Of a stretch of 44,092 bases of DNA, positions 34,012 through 41,781 are shown piece by piece (positions within the stretch are counted from its first letter, which is position 1; each line of letters begins with the position of its first letter). Source of the stretch: Deltaproteobacteria bacterium (GTDB lineage: Bacteria; Bdellovibrionota; Bacteriovoracia; Bacteriovoracales; Bacteriovoracaceae); assembly GCA_006226755.1 (NCBI GenBank), contig SBGE01000255.1, forward strand, positions 1 to 44,092, given 5' to 3'. A model generated the notes under the pieces. It was not told the DNA's origin. It saw only the letters and a program-made list of their open reading frames with translations, and did no database searches. A program made the translations under genes and the position numbers.

Positions 34012-35079
34012 ATGACAACGCAACAAGACCCGAAAAACTGGAAAAAATTAGTAAGACCCTACATGGAAGCCGACAACAAAAGAAGTTGGTGGCAAGTCGC
34101 TAATACTCTTATTCCTTATATCGCTACTTGGTATTTGGCCTATCGTTCATTAGAAGTTTCTTACTGGCTAACTTTGTTCTTCTGCTTATTGAATGCTGGG
34201 TTCATGGTCAGAACTTTTATTATCATGCATGATTGTGGACACGGATCTTTTTTCAAATCAAAAAAGCTCAGAACAATCGTTGGATACATTACAGGTTTTT
34301 TGACTTTTACTCCTTACGAGCAATGGACAGCTGACCATGCCGCTCATCACCAGACATCAGGAGATCTTGATCGAAGGGGGAGAGGAGACGTTTGGACTGT
34401 AACGGCACAAGAGTTTTCTAATATGTCTTGGAAAGAAAAGCTAGGTTACAAGCTTTACAGAAATTTCTTCGTCACGTTTGTAATTGGACCAATTTATCTT
34501 TTCCAATTTCGATTCAGATTTACTGCGAAGAGAGATGATGCAAAAGGGAGAAAGAGCGTTCATATTTGCAATGTAGCCTTGGCCATCATTATTGGCTCTC
34601 TCGTTTACGCTATTGGTTGGAAAGCTTTTCTCATGATTCAAATTCCTGCTGCTTTGGTTGCTCAATTTGCAGGAACATGGCTGTTTTATGTTCAGCACCA
34701 GTACGAAGATGTTTACTGGGAAAGACATGAAAAATGGGATTATTTCGATGCAGCTATGCAAGGATGTAGCTACTTTAAAATGAATAAAGTTCTTCAGTGG
34801 TTTACTGGTAATATTGGTTTTCACCATCTTCACCATTTAAGCCACTTGATTCCTAATTACAGGCTTGAAGAGGCCATGAATGACAATGAAATTTTCCAGA
34901 ATCCAAGTGTAGTAACTTGGGGAGATTGTTGGAAGACAGCTTTCCTCAAGGTTTATGATGAAGACCGTAAGGAACTCATTACATTCTCTGAGTACCGTAA
35001 ACGTTATAACGCAAAAATGTTCTCTTTCTTGAATGAGACAACTTTCGTTACTAATCTTACTGAGTCGATTGCTAAGTAG
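34012..35079 (+). CDS. Membrane fatty-acid desaturase
   Basis: 355-residue integral di-iron desaturase. The three histidine boxes are complete: HDCGH (about 73-77), HAAHH (about 109-113) and HHLHH (about 275-279), between four hydrophobic segments. The type is that of acyl-lipid omega-6/delta-12-like desaturases (DesA-like), which put double bonds in membrane lipids with O2 and reduced ferredoxin. The regiochemistry cannot be read from sequence. It stands alone, with its own strong terminator, so temperature- or lipid-responsive control at its promoter is plausible but not visible. Confidence 0.92.
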   Translation: MTTQQDPKNWKKLVRPYMEADNKRSWWQVANTLIPYIATWYLAYRSLEVSYWLTLFFCLLNAGFMVRTFIIMHDCGHGSFFKSKKLRTIVGYITGFLTFTPYEQWTADHAAHHQTSGDLDRRGRGDVWTVTAQEFSNMSWKEKLGYKLYRNFFVTFVIGPIYLFQFRFRFTAKRDDAKGRKSVHICNVALAIIIGSLVYAIGWKAFLMIQIPAALVAQFAGTWLFYVQHQYEDVYWERHEKWDYFDAAMQGCSYFKMNKVLQWFTGNIGFHHLHHLSHLIPNYRLEEAMNDNEIFQNPSVVTWGDCWKTAFLKVYDEDRKELITFSEYRKRYNAKMFSFLNETTFVTNLTESIAK

Positions 35080-35106
35080 AATATACTAATTTTGAATGAT
35101 TAAATG

Positions 35107-35133
35107 CCTCCGGTTTATCCGGAGGTTTTTTTT
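35107..35133 (+). terminator. Intrinsic terminator after the desaturase gene
   Basis: CCTCCGG (35107-35113), loop TTTAT, CCGGAGG (35119-35125), then eight T. A textbook rho-independent terminator. Confidence 0.95.
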
Positions 35134-35281
35134 GCCATCAATTTGTGTTTTATTCGTATTTGATGTTTAGATGTGAATGAACCAGCGTATTTAATGCCCC
35201 TTATTTCAGTATGTTAGGAGCAATATTTTCCTTTTAAGCCAATCTTAAGATCACAAAAGAAACGATGCTAAGATTAAGTTT

Positions 35282-36229
35282 ATGAGTCAAGAACCCAAGT
35301 ATTGTAAAATTCCTCCTCGTCTGATTGAGAAATATGGAAAGAGTTTTCCATTCGATGTTTATTTAAAACTTGGGCCATCAAAGATTATTAAGATTTCTCA
35401 CGGAGATGAGGACATCATTGAGATCTATAAGAAGTATCGTAGCAAAGGTGTAGAAGATGTCTACGCTCTCCAGGAAGAATACAAAAAGTTCATTAATTAT
35501 ATGCGAAAGGCGATCAAGAATAAGTTTTTTGATGAGTCTACTATAGATGATAGAGTGACAACTTTGGACAGCTGTTATGGAGTTGCCAAAGAGGCTTTCC
35601 AAAAGATTGGGGTCACTGAAGAAAGTATTGCTTTAGCTCAAGATATAGCCAAGAAGTCTCTTGAATCACTGAATGAGCAGCCAAATATTTTTAAATTTTT
35701 CGAACGCTTCAAAGAAAATTGTAGCGAAGAGTATATGTACAATGTGACGCTGACTTTTACCATTACTTCAATGATGGAATTTGTAGATTGGGCCTCTTCT
35801 GCAATTAAAGAAAAATCAGTCATGGCCGTAATGCTGAGAGATTTGATTTTAACTCCAGAACATTTTGAAGAAATCAAAAACTGGGATGGAGATAGAAACT
35901 CTCTTTCAAAAATGGCCTTGAACCATCCGATTCTTGTTGCTGATATGCTTCAGCAAGATAACAAAAATTGGGTATCATCTGAAATTATTCAAATTATTCA
36001 ACAGCATCATGAAAGACCACATGGAACAGGATTTCCTGCAGGTACCAAACATCTTCAAATATCTCAACTCTCGGCGATTCATATTGTAGCTGATGTTTTT
36101 ACCGATAAGCTAATTCAGTCAGAGTTCAATTTTAAGGAAAAAGACAAGATCTTGAGCGAGATTGAGAATAACTTCTACGTGGGGACATTTAGAAAAGCCG
36201 TTGATGCCTTAAGAGATATGTTTGGCTAA
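35282..36229 (+). CDS. Degenerate HD-GYP-type protein
   Basis: 315 residues, soluble. The N-terminal 75 residues (FDVYLKLGPSKIIKI, then KGVEDVYALQEEYKKF) resemble a small sensory module found in front of HD-GYP and PilZ-like proteins. The C-terminal part keeps HHERPHGTGFPAG (242-254; compare HHE...DGxGYPxG) and the late Asp271 in IVADVF. At the place of the LHDIGK metal motif it reads MLRDLIL, so the HD histidine is replaced by Arg. Loss of c-di-GMP hydrolysis with retained binding is therefore likely. The ribosome site is weak, and AATCTTA/TAAGATT (35241-35275) could fold across the region just before the start. The 3' end overlaps the convergent hydrolase gene by 21 bases. Confidence 0.75.
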   Translation: MSQEPKYCKIPPRLIEKYGKSFPFDVYLKLGPSKIIKISHGDEDIIEIYKKYRSKGVEDVYALQEEYKKFINYMRKAIKNKFFDESTIDDRVTTLDSCYGVAKEAFQKIGVTEESIALAQDIAKKSLESLNEQPNIFKFFERFKENCSEEYMYNVTLTFTITSMMEFVDWASSAIKEKSVMAVMLRDLILTPEHFEEIKNWDGDRNSLSKMALNHPILVADMLQQDNKNWVSSEIIQIIQQHHERPHGTGFPAGTKHLQISQLSAIHIVADVFTDKLIQSEFNFKEKDKILSEIENNFYVGTFRKAVDALRDMFG

Positions 36230-37030
36230 GAAATTTTCTATTTTTTCATTAACTTCATCAGCATTTTCATACATCGCCATGTGGCCAGCATTTTCAAGAA
36301 CACAAAACGATTCTGGTTTTAAGAGATTTTTCAAGCGAACACCTTCTTTGAGGTCAACGATTTTGTTGTGGTCGCCCCAGAACAGTAAAGTTGGAGTTCT
36401 TAATAATTTTGCTTTGAAATAATTTTCGGTAGTAAAGCTCTCTATATTTTGAAGCAGCAATAACCTAGATTTTTTCTGTTTGTCTGTTTGGTAAACTTCT
36501 TTGAATTTTTTGAATAGATCTGAGTTTTCATCAGGATCCTTTCCAAACAAGAGTGCTGGAAGACGTTTCCTTTCTCTACGGCCTCCCATCGCCTTTACAA
36601 TCAAACCTCCGATTAAATCCTTCAAGAAATCTGAAAGGATGAGTTTTTTATGTAAAAATCTTGCTAAAGGTGTTTCGTAAATTTTAATGCCTGGACATAT
36701 ATTGAAGAGAATTAGTGATTTAACCTTATCTGGATTTTTCAAGGTATGGAGAAGAGCAATTGATGAGCCTATGCAGTTTCCAATCAAAACATAAGAATTT
36801 AAATTTTGTTCTTTAATGAATTTAGAAAGGCATTTTTCATGATAGTCAAGAGTCGGCTCCTCAAGAGGATCGGGCGATTTTCCAAATCCTTCCAGGTCAA
36901 TGGCCAAACAAGTATAGCGAGTTGAAAGCTGATCGATCTGTTTTTCCCATATCTGATGGAAACCTCCACCGTTGTGAATAAAAATCAAAACAGGACCAGT
37001 GCCTTTTTGTAAAAAATGAAGAGAACTCAT
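36209..37030 (-). CDS. Alpha/beta hydrolase with Cys at the nucleophile position
   Basis: 273-residue alpha/beta hydrolase. The oxyanion loop is HNGGG (19-23). The nucleophile elbow reads GNCIGSS, placing Cys86 where Ser is usual (GxSxG). The acid is Asp220 (WGDHNKIVD) and the base His250 (NAGHMAMYE). Cys nucleophiles occur in dienelactone hydrolase and a few thioesterases of this fold; a changed reaction, or a non-catalytic role, is possible. The cap region (about 120-175) is basic. It converges with the HD-GYP-like gene, sharing 21 bases. A small membrane-protein gene lies 23 bases upstream on the same strand. Confidence 0.82.
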   Translation of the reverse strand: MSSLHFLQKGTGPVLIFIHNGGGFHQIWEKQIDQLSTRYTCLAIDLEGFGKSPDPLEEPTLDYHEKCLSKFIKEQNLNSYVLIGNCIGSSIALLHTLKNPDKVKSLILFNICPGIKIYETPLARFLHKKLILSDFLKDLIGGLIVKAMGGRRERKRLPALLFGKDPDENSDLFKKFKEVYQTDKQKKSRLLLLQNIESFTTENYFKAKLLRTPTLLFWGDHNKIVDLKEGVRLKNLLKPESFCVLENAGHMAMYENADEVNEKIENFLAKHIS

Positions 37031-37053
37031 GAAAACATTATTTCATGGATTGC

Positions 37054-37308
37054 TTACTCGATAAACTTGGTTTGCGGAGTAGGAGGTAGTTTTTTCTTTT
37101 TCACTGGGGCAGGAGAAAGTCCTCTTTGAAGGACAAATGAAGAACCCCAGCTAATAATGAGGTTGGAAGCAAAAAGTAAGAGGAGAAAGGAAATGCTGAA
37201 GAATAGCGCTACTTTTGGGTCAATAAAGATAGCTCCCATCGTTAGGGCCACCATCTGGAGAACCAGACCAAGAATTGATGTAAGTAGTGCAAAAATAAAG
37301 CGTTTCAT
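37054..37308 (-). CDS. Small membrane protein (84 aa)
   Basis: Two predicted membrane helices (about 4-28 and 34-54), separated by a very short loop with FIDPK, then a cytoplasmic tail rich in Pro and Lys (SPAPVKKKKLPPTPQ). No family recognised. It is upstream of the Cys-type alpha/beta hydrolase on the same strand with a 23-base gap, so they may be co-expressed; no functional link is visible. Confidence 0.65.
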   Translation of the reverse strand: MKRFIFALLTSILGLVLQMVALTMGAIFIDPKVALFFSISFLLLLFASNLIISWGSSFVLQRGLSPAPVKKKKLPPTPQTKFIE

Positions 37309-37396
37309 GAGTACAAGTTGGGGGTGAATAGAGAAGCGTCAAGGTTACAAAAAGAAATTATTTGCCGTTTAATGTTGTTGTGCATTATAAGGGCTT

Positions 37397-38263
37397 ATGC
37401 TTAAGCGAATTTACATAGAAATCAGTAATATATGCAATCTTCAGTGCACTTTCTGTCCCGTTGTAGAGCGTGACAAAAAAGTGATGTCACTCTCTGATTT
37501 CAAAAGAGTATTGAGTGAAGCTTCACCTTTGGCCGAAGAAGTCTGTCTTCATTTGATGGGCGAACCACTTGCACACCCTGAGTTCTCAAAAATTTTGAAC
37601 GTCTGTGAGGAAGCTGGAACAAAAATCCAGCTGACAACGAATGGTGTTGTCATTGAGAAGAAAGCAGTTGAACTCTTGAATTCAAAAGTCATCAGGCAAA
37701 TTAACTTTTCTATACAAGCATACAAAGACAATTTTCCAGATCGACCACTTCAGTCTTATTTAGATCCTATTTTTGAATTTACTAAAATGGCTTTTGAAAC
37801 CAGACCTGAACTTTATATCAATTATCGATTGTGGAACCAGCAGGATTCAGAAGTTGCAGCTGAAGAGAATGAAGAGTTTTATCGAATGGTGGAAGAATCC
37901 TTTGACTTAGAGGTAAATCGAAACATTCAAGTTGAATCGATTAAGAGTAAAAAATTAGTCAATCGCCTTTATCTACATTTTGATAGCCGCTTCGAATGGC
38001 CATCATTTGATCTTCCTCCTCAAGGTGAAGTTGGAAGATGTCATGCTCTGATCAGCCATATTGGAATTCATGCCGATGGAACCGTCGTTCCATGCTGCTT
38101 GGACAAGGAAGCCAATATCCCTTTGGGAAATTGTTTGGAGGAAGATTTAGTTTCTATTTTGAATTCGGAACGGGCAATGGCAATGAAAACAGGTTTTCAA
38201 AATAACAGAAGAGTTGAAAAATTCTGTCAACATTGCACATTTATCAATAGATTTTCAAAGTAG
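37397..38263 (+). CDS. Radical SAM protein with SPASM-like C-terminal cysteines
   Basis: 288 residues. The iron-sulfur motif CNLQCTFC (Cys13, 17, 20) sits at the start of a radical SAM barrel; HLMGEPLAHPEF and QLTTNGV are typical of the SPASM/twitch subfamily. After residue 210 come CHALISHIGIHADGTVVPCCLD and later CQHCTF, a cysteine set able to hold an auxiliary cluster. Such enzymes modify peptides, tRNA or small molecules; no precursor peptide or maturation partner is next to it, so the substrate is unknown. It overlaps the convergent barrel gene by nine bases at the 3' end. Confidence 0.88.
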   Translation: MLKRIYIEISNICNLQCTFCPVVERDKKVMSLSDFKRVLSEASPLAEEVCLHLMGEPLAHPEFSKILNVCEEAGTKIQLTTNGVVIEKKAVELLNSKVIRQINFSIQAYKDNFPDRPLQSYLDPIFEFTKMAFETRPELYINYRLWNQQDSEVAAEENEEFYRMVEESFDLEVNRNIQVESIKSKKLVNRLYLHFDSRFEWPSFDLPPQGEVGRCHALISHIGIHADGTVVPCCLDKEANIPLGNCLEEDLVSILNSERAMAMKTGFQNNRRVEKFCQHCTFINRFSK

Positions 38264-38908
38264 ATCAACAGCGATACCAAACTGGAGAGTGAACTCCCAA
38301 GCACCTTGTTTCTTTTTGTACTGAGATCCTGGAAGATTATAGTTAACCCCACTTAGTGAATACTTATCGAGAACAATTCTTCTCAAAATGGCATTTGTGT
38401 TTAAAAAGGCGAAAGAGCCACCAGCACCAAGTCCGAATCCTTTTCCTTCATACTCATCACCTTGAGAAAAAGGGTTTTCACCAACTGGTTGTGCATATGT
38501 CGCCTGACCCTTTACTTTAGCGTAATATTCTCCAATCAAGTAAATGGGCATCGCAGGTAAGTCGACCATGACAAATGCTCCATACATTGTTCTTTCAAAA
38601 ACGTTGTCATAATCTTCAGCACCATCAAAACCATTTTGAACATTGGCATCTTCTCGTTCGCCTTCCCATTGTTGTTTGGAGTAATCGCCGACGACACCGG
38701 CCTTCACCAACATATAACTAATTCCTAACCGGCCACCGATTCCTGCATGAAGTGTCCATCCTCCGTGATTCAGGTCTCTGGTTGAATTATATGCTTCAGG
38801 ACTATCAGAGAGGTCACTAAAGCCAATTTGACCATATCCTCCAGCATAGAAAAGGGCGTGAGAAGTTAGAGGAAGAAGAGTTAGAAATAATAGTATGACT
38901 TTTTTCAT
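38255..38908 (-). CDS. Outer-membrane beta-barrel protein (217 aa)
   Basis: Signal peptide MKKVILLFLTLLPLTSHA, then alternating glycine- and aromatic-rich strands (GGYGQIGF, GAFVMVDLPAMPIYLIGEYYAK, GFGLGAGGSFAF). This suits an eight-strand barrel of the OmpA/OmpW size class. A charged loop (about 75-105) is Asp/Glu-rich. It ends VDLL, without the usual terminal Phe. No family name can be given. It appears to be a single gene with its own start signal near 38910. Confidence 0.7.
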   Translation of the reverse strand: MKKVILLFLTLLPLTSHALFYAGGYGQIGFSDLSDSPEAYNSTRDLNHGGWTLHAGIGGRLGISYMLVKAGVVGDYSKQQWEGEREDANVQNGFDGAEDYDNVFERTMYGAFVMVDLPAMPIYLIGEYYAKVKGQATYAQPVGENPFSQGDEYEGKGFGLGAGGSFAFLNTNAILRRIVLDKYSLSGVNYNLPGSQYKKKQGAWEFTLQFGIAVDLL

Positions 38909-39091
38909 TTTATCTCCGGACCTTTTATAACATCTGATTAGTCAAAAAATTGATTGAAAGTGATGTCATTTTGTCAGTTATATTCTAGCTTGAAAATGTC
39001 CTTTTTCTCCAAGCGCGCATTTTATTGATCCATTTGTGGAAAAACTTACCTTTTTAGGTCGGCATCCCGGCCATTATTTGGGGGATTCTTT

Positions 39092-39679
39092 TTGTCGCCA
39101 AATTTGGAAAAAATTGCAAAATACAATAAGAAAATAAGTGATATTAATGAGAAAACGATAAGTATGCTAAAAGGACTATTGAAGCTCTCCAGGCAACCTG
39201 ACCATCGTCTTCACTCTGTGAAATTTTTAGAGGTATGGGAAAGTTTGTACCCTTTAGTTGAAAACAAACTTAAGTATGCTGGGATTGAACTGCAAGGAAA
39301 TTTCAGGGAGCATATGGATAAACGTTATCTCGCTCTTGTCGAGTATCTGGCCCAAGTGTTTTTGAATTTGATTATCAATTCCATTCATTCCATAGAAGAA
39401 AATTGTAAGAAAAATGAGCGAAGATATATTCAAATAGATGTGTACCCCGGAAAAAGTGTAACCTTGTTTGAGATTAGTGACTCTGGTCCAGGAGTCCCAG
39501 AAGAGTTGATTGATAAGATTTTTGTTTCTTATTTTACAACGAAACAAGAGGGAACCGGAACCGGACTGGGTTTAAGCATTTGTCGTACTGTAATGGAACG
39601 AATGGATGGTGAAATTCAAACCAAAAAGATCAATAACAAAAACTTCTTTGAGGTCCGTGTCTTATCAGACGACGCCTAG
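39092..39679 (+). CDS. Stand-alone histidine-kinase ATPase domain
   Basis: 195 residues. The start is TTG at 39092 with a GGGGGA ribosome site seven bases upstream; the frame is closed by a TGA at 39026. The HATPase motifs are all present: N box QVFLNLIINSIHSI, G1 DSGPGVP, F box IFVSYFTTK and G2 GTGLGLSI. The preceding 75 residues are helical and basic but hold no recognisable phospho-acceptor His motif, and there is no sensor or membrane segment. It may be the catalytic half of a split kinase, an anti-sigma-like kinase, or a remnant. No response regulator is adjacent. Confidence 0.75.
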   Translation: MSPNLEKIAKYNKKISDINEKTISMLKGLLKLSRQPDHRLHSVKFLEVWESLYPLVENKLKYAGIELQGNFREHMDKRYLALVEYLAQVFLNLIINSIHSIEENCKKNERRYIQIDVYPGKSVTLFEISDSGPGVPEELIDKIFVSYFTTKQEGTGTGLGLSICRTVMERMDGEIQTKKINNKNFFEVRVLSDDA

Positions 39680-39714
39680 TGTTGCTTCTAAGCCCCTAAA
39701 TTCGGGAATTTTCG

Positions 39715-39728
39715 ACCTTAATTAAGGT
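39715..39728. promoter_or_regulatory. 14-bp perfect palindrome upstream of the sulfide unit
   Basis: ACCTTAATTAAGGT is a perfect dyad, about 20 bases before the Fnr-type box. The half ACCTTAAT recurs at 39762-39769, abutting the -10 box. It is a good candidate operator for a repressor. Confidence 0.5.
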
Positions 39729-39734
39729 GCAAAT

Positions 39735-39748
39735 ATGATCTTTATCAA
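39735..39748. promoter_or_regulatory. Crp/Fnr-type binding site
   Basis: ATGATCTTTATCAA matches TTGATnnnnATCAA in nine of ten positions. Its centre (39741.5) is 41.5 bases upstream of the transcription start predicted from the -10 at 39771-39776, the classic class II activator position. Confidence 0.65.
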
Positions 39749-39770
39749 ACAAATTATACAAACCTTAATC

Positions 39771-39776
39771 TAGAAT
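39771..39776 (+). promoter_or_regulatory. -10 box of the DUF1641-sqr promoter
   Basis: TAGAAT, with predicted start of transcription near 39783 and a short leader to the ATG at 39805. No -35 box is seen; the Fnr-type site takes its place. Confidence 0.5.
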
Positions 39777-39804
39777 AGTCCCAGACTTCATAAAGGAATT
39801 TTTT

Positions 39805-40479
39805 ATGTCAGATGATTCTACATTGGAATTATTAAAGTCCATCGATTCTCGACTCGCAAGATTAGAGAACCGAATGGAAGAAACACCAAAAATGGCTTTG
39901 GATGGATTTGCTATATTGGGGGATTCCCTAGATGAAAAATTCAATCCTCATACTGAAGAGGGAATTGGAAATCTTGCCAAATTTGAGAAAGTTCAAAAAT
40001 TAATGGACTTGCTTCAAGATAAAGACACATTGGATGCTATTGTTACACTAACAGAATCTTTAAAGGACTTGGGGCCTTTGGTTGAAAAAGTGAAGCTTCT
40101 CGAAGATGGAATCTCTATGTTTGCAGATTCTTTCGATGAGATCTCTGAGCAGGCAATGGCAAAAGGATTCGAAATTGAGGAGTTTTCGAATCAACTCAAA
40201 AAACTTTCACTTCTTCTTATTAATGCTTTCGAATCGGGAGCATTCACGAATCTTTTAGATTCCGGAATTCTTGATCCTAGAGCGATTGAAACTGTCGGAG
40301 CAGTTGGGCGATCTATGGCGGTAAGTAGTGAAGCCCGGAAAGTTGAGGTCGGTCCTTTTCGAGTTTTAACTTCATTGATGGATAGAGACATTCAACGAGC
40401 GCTTGGATTTCTTCTAACTTTTGCAACTCACTTTGGAAGAACACTTAGCGAACAAAAAACTAAAGCAATTAAGGCATAG
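39805..40479 (+). CDS. DUF1641 family protein
   Basis: 224 residues, acidic and mostly helical. The N terminus (LLKSIDSRLARLENRM) is a short coiled coil. The C-terminal part (about 155-190) with GILDPRAIETVGAVGRSM is the DUF1641 core. This family is commonly encoded next to sulfide:quinone oxidoreductases and formate-dehydrogenase-like proteins and may serve as a partner or membrane anchor; its chemistry is unknown. It sits nine bases before the sqr gene and shares its promoter. The ATG is preceded by AAAGGAA. Confidence 0.82.
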   Translation: MSDDSTLELLKSIDSRLARLENRMEETPKMALDGFAILGDSLDEKFNPHTEEGIGNLAKFEKVQKLMDLLQDKDTLDAIVTLTESLKDLGPLVEKVKLLEDGISMFADSFDEISEQAMAKGFEIEEFSNQLKKLSLLLINAFESGAFTNLLDSGILDPRAIETVGAVGRSMAVSSEARKVEVGPFRVLTSLMDRDIQRALGFLLTFATHFGRTLSEQKTKAIKA

Positions 40480-40488
40480 GGGATATAT

Positions 40489-41688
40489 ATGAGCGAAAAA
40501 ATGAAATATCAAATTGTCATAGTTGGATCTGGAACTGGAGGACTTTCAACAGCTGCCAGAATTTTGCATGATTATCCAGATCGTAAATGGGATATTGCCA
40601 TTATAGACCCCTCTGAAAAGCATTATTATCAACCACTTTGGACTCTCGTGGGCGCCGGAGTTTTTCCAAAAGAGGATTCTGAAAGAAGTCAGGCGGACTT
40701 TATTCCTGATGGAGTGAAATGGATTAAACAGAAAGTTACAACTTTCCAGCCTGATCAAAACAGCGTGACTTTGGATAATGGAGCTGTTGTTGAATATGAC
40801 TACTTGGTTGTCGCTGCCGGAATTCAGATGGACTGGCATAAAATTAAAGGCTGTGAAGAGACACTTGGTAAAAATGGTGTGACTTCAAACTACATCTATG
40901 AACTTTCTGAGTATACGTGGGAGAACCTTAGAAACCTTAAGTCCGGAAATGCAGTATTCACTCAGCCACCAATGCCTATTAAATGTGCTGGTGCACCTCA
41001 AAAGATTGTTTACATGGCTGAACATTATCTTGCTAAGAATGGACTTAAAGATAAAGTTGATATTACTTTTTGTATTACTGGTCCTGGAATCTTCGGTGTC
41101 CCTAAATACAAGGCTGCACTCGAGAAAGTTCTTAAGAGAAAAAATCTTGAACCGAAATACGAACACGAATTAGTTGAAATCCGTGGCGAAGAAAAAATCG
41201 CAATTTTTAAAAAAGTTGGCGACGGTAGTTTGGTTGAAATCAAGTTCGACATGCTTCATGTTGTTCCCCCTATGAGTGCTCCAGATTTCATTAAGAAAAG
41301 TCCGATTGCTGATCAAGCAGGTTGGGTAGCAGTTGATATGTACACCACTCAACATGTGAAATATAAAAATATTTTCAGCTGTGGAGACTGCAGTTCAATG
41401 CCTACATCAAGAACAGGTGCAGCCATTCGAAAGCAAGTTCCAGTACTTGTTAAAAATATGGTGAGCTATATGGATGGCAAAGAATTATTGGCCAAATATG
41501 ATGGTTATGCCTCTTGCCCACTGGTTACGGGATACGGAACTTGTATTATTGCTGAATTTGATTACGACGGAAATGTGACTGAATCATTTCCATTTGATCA
41601 GGCCCAGGAAAGATTTAGTATGTATATGCTTAAGGCCTACGTTCTCCCGAGGCTCTATTGGCATGGAATGCTGAAAGGTCGAGCGTAA
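40489..41688 (+). CDS. sqr: Type II sulfide:quinone oxidoreductase
   Basis: 399-residue FAD enzyme that oxidises sulfide and passes electrons to quinone. The N-terminal FAD motif is GSGTGGLSTA (13-22). The redox cysteines are Cys166 (PIKCAGAPQK) and Cys343 (YASCPLVTG), the contexts of Cys201 and Cys379 in human SQOR, so this is the mitochondrial-like type II form, not the three-cysteine type I. The second FAD segment is FSCGDCSSMPTSRTGAA (about 296-312). The last 25 residues are hydrophobic and aromatic and should bind the membrane face. Type II enzymes usually donate sulfane sulfur to an acceptor; no sulfurtransferase or persulfide dioxygenase is adjacent. Expression should follow the Fnr-type promoter upstream of DUF1641. 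Confidence 0.93.
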   Translation: MSEKMKYQIVIVGSGTGGLSTAARILHDYPDRKWDIAIIDPSEKHYYQPLWTLVGAGVFPKEDSERSQADFIPDGVKWIKQKVTTFQPDQNSVTLDNGAVVEYDYLVVAAGIQMDWHKIKGCEETLGKNGVTSNYIYELSEYTWENLRNLKSGNAVFTQPPMPIKCAGAPQKIVYMAEHYLAKNGLKDKVDITFCITGPGIFGVPKYKAALEKVLKRKNLEPKYEHELVEIRGEEKIAIFKKVGDGSLVEIKFDMLHVVPPMSAPDFIKKSPIADQAGWVAVDMYTTQHVKYKNIFSCGDCSSMPTSRTGAAIRKQVPVLVKNMVSYMDGKELLAKYDGYASCPLVTGYGTCIIAEFDYDGNVTESFPFDQAQERFSMYMLKAYVLPRLYWHGMLKGRA

Positions 41689-41748
41689 ATTAAAGTGCTT
41701 AACGCAATGCTAGTTCCGAAATTGGGTGAATGCTAGATAGAAGTGTAA

Positions 41749-41754
41749 TATAAT
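41749..41754 (+). promoter_or_regulatory. Candidate -10 box of the CBS gene
   Basis: TATAAT, 27 bases before the ATG. No clear -35; instead AATGCTAG occurs twice (41706-41713 and 41729-41736), a direct repeat 23 bases apart that may bind an activator. Confidence 0.45.
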
Positions 41755-41781
41755 GACTCTGAATTTAGTGAGGAGTTAATT

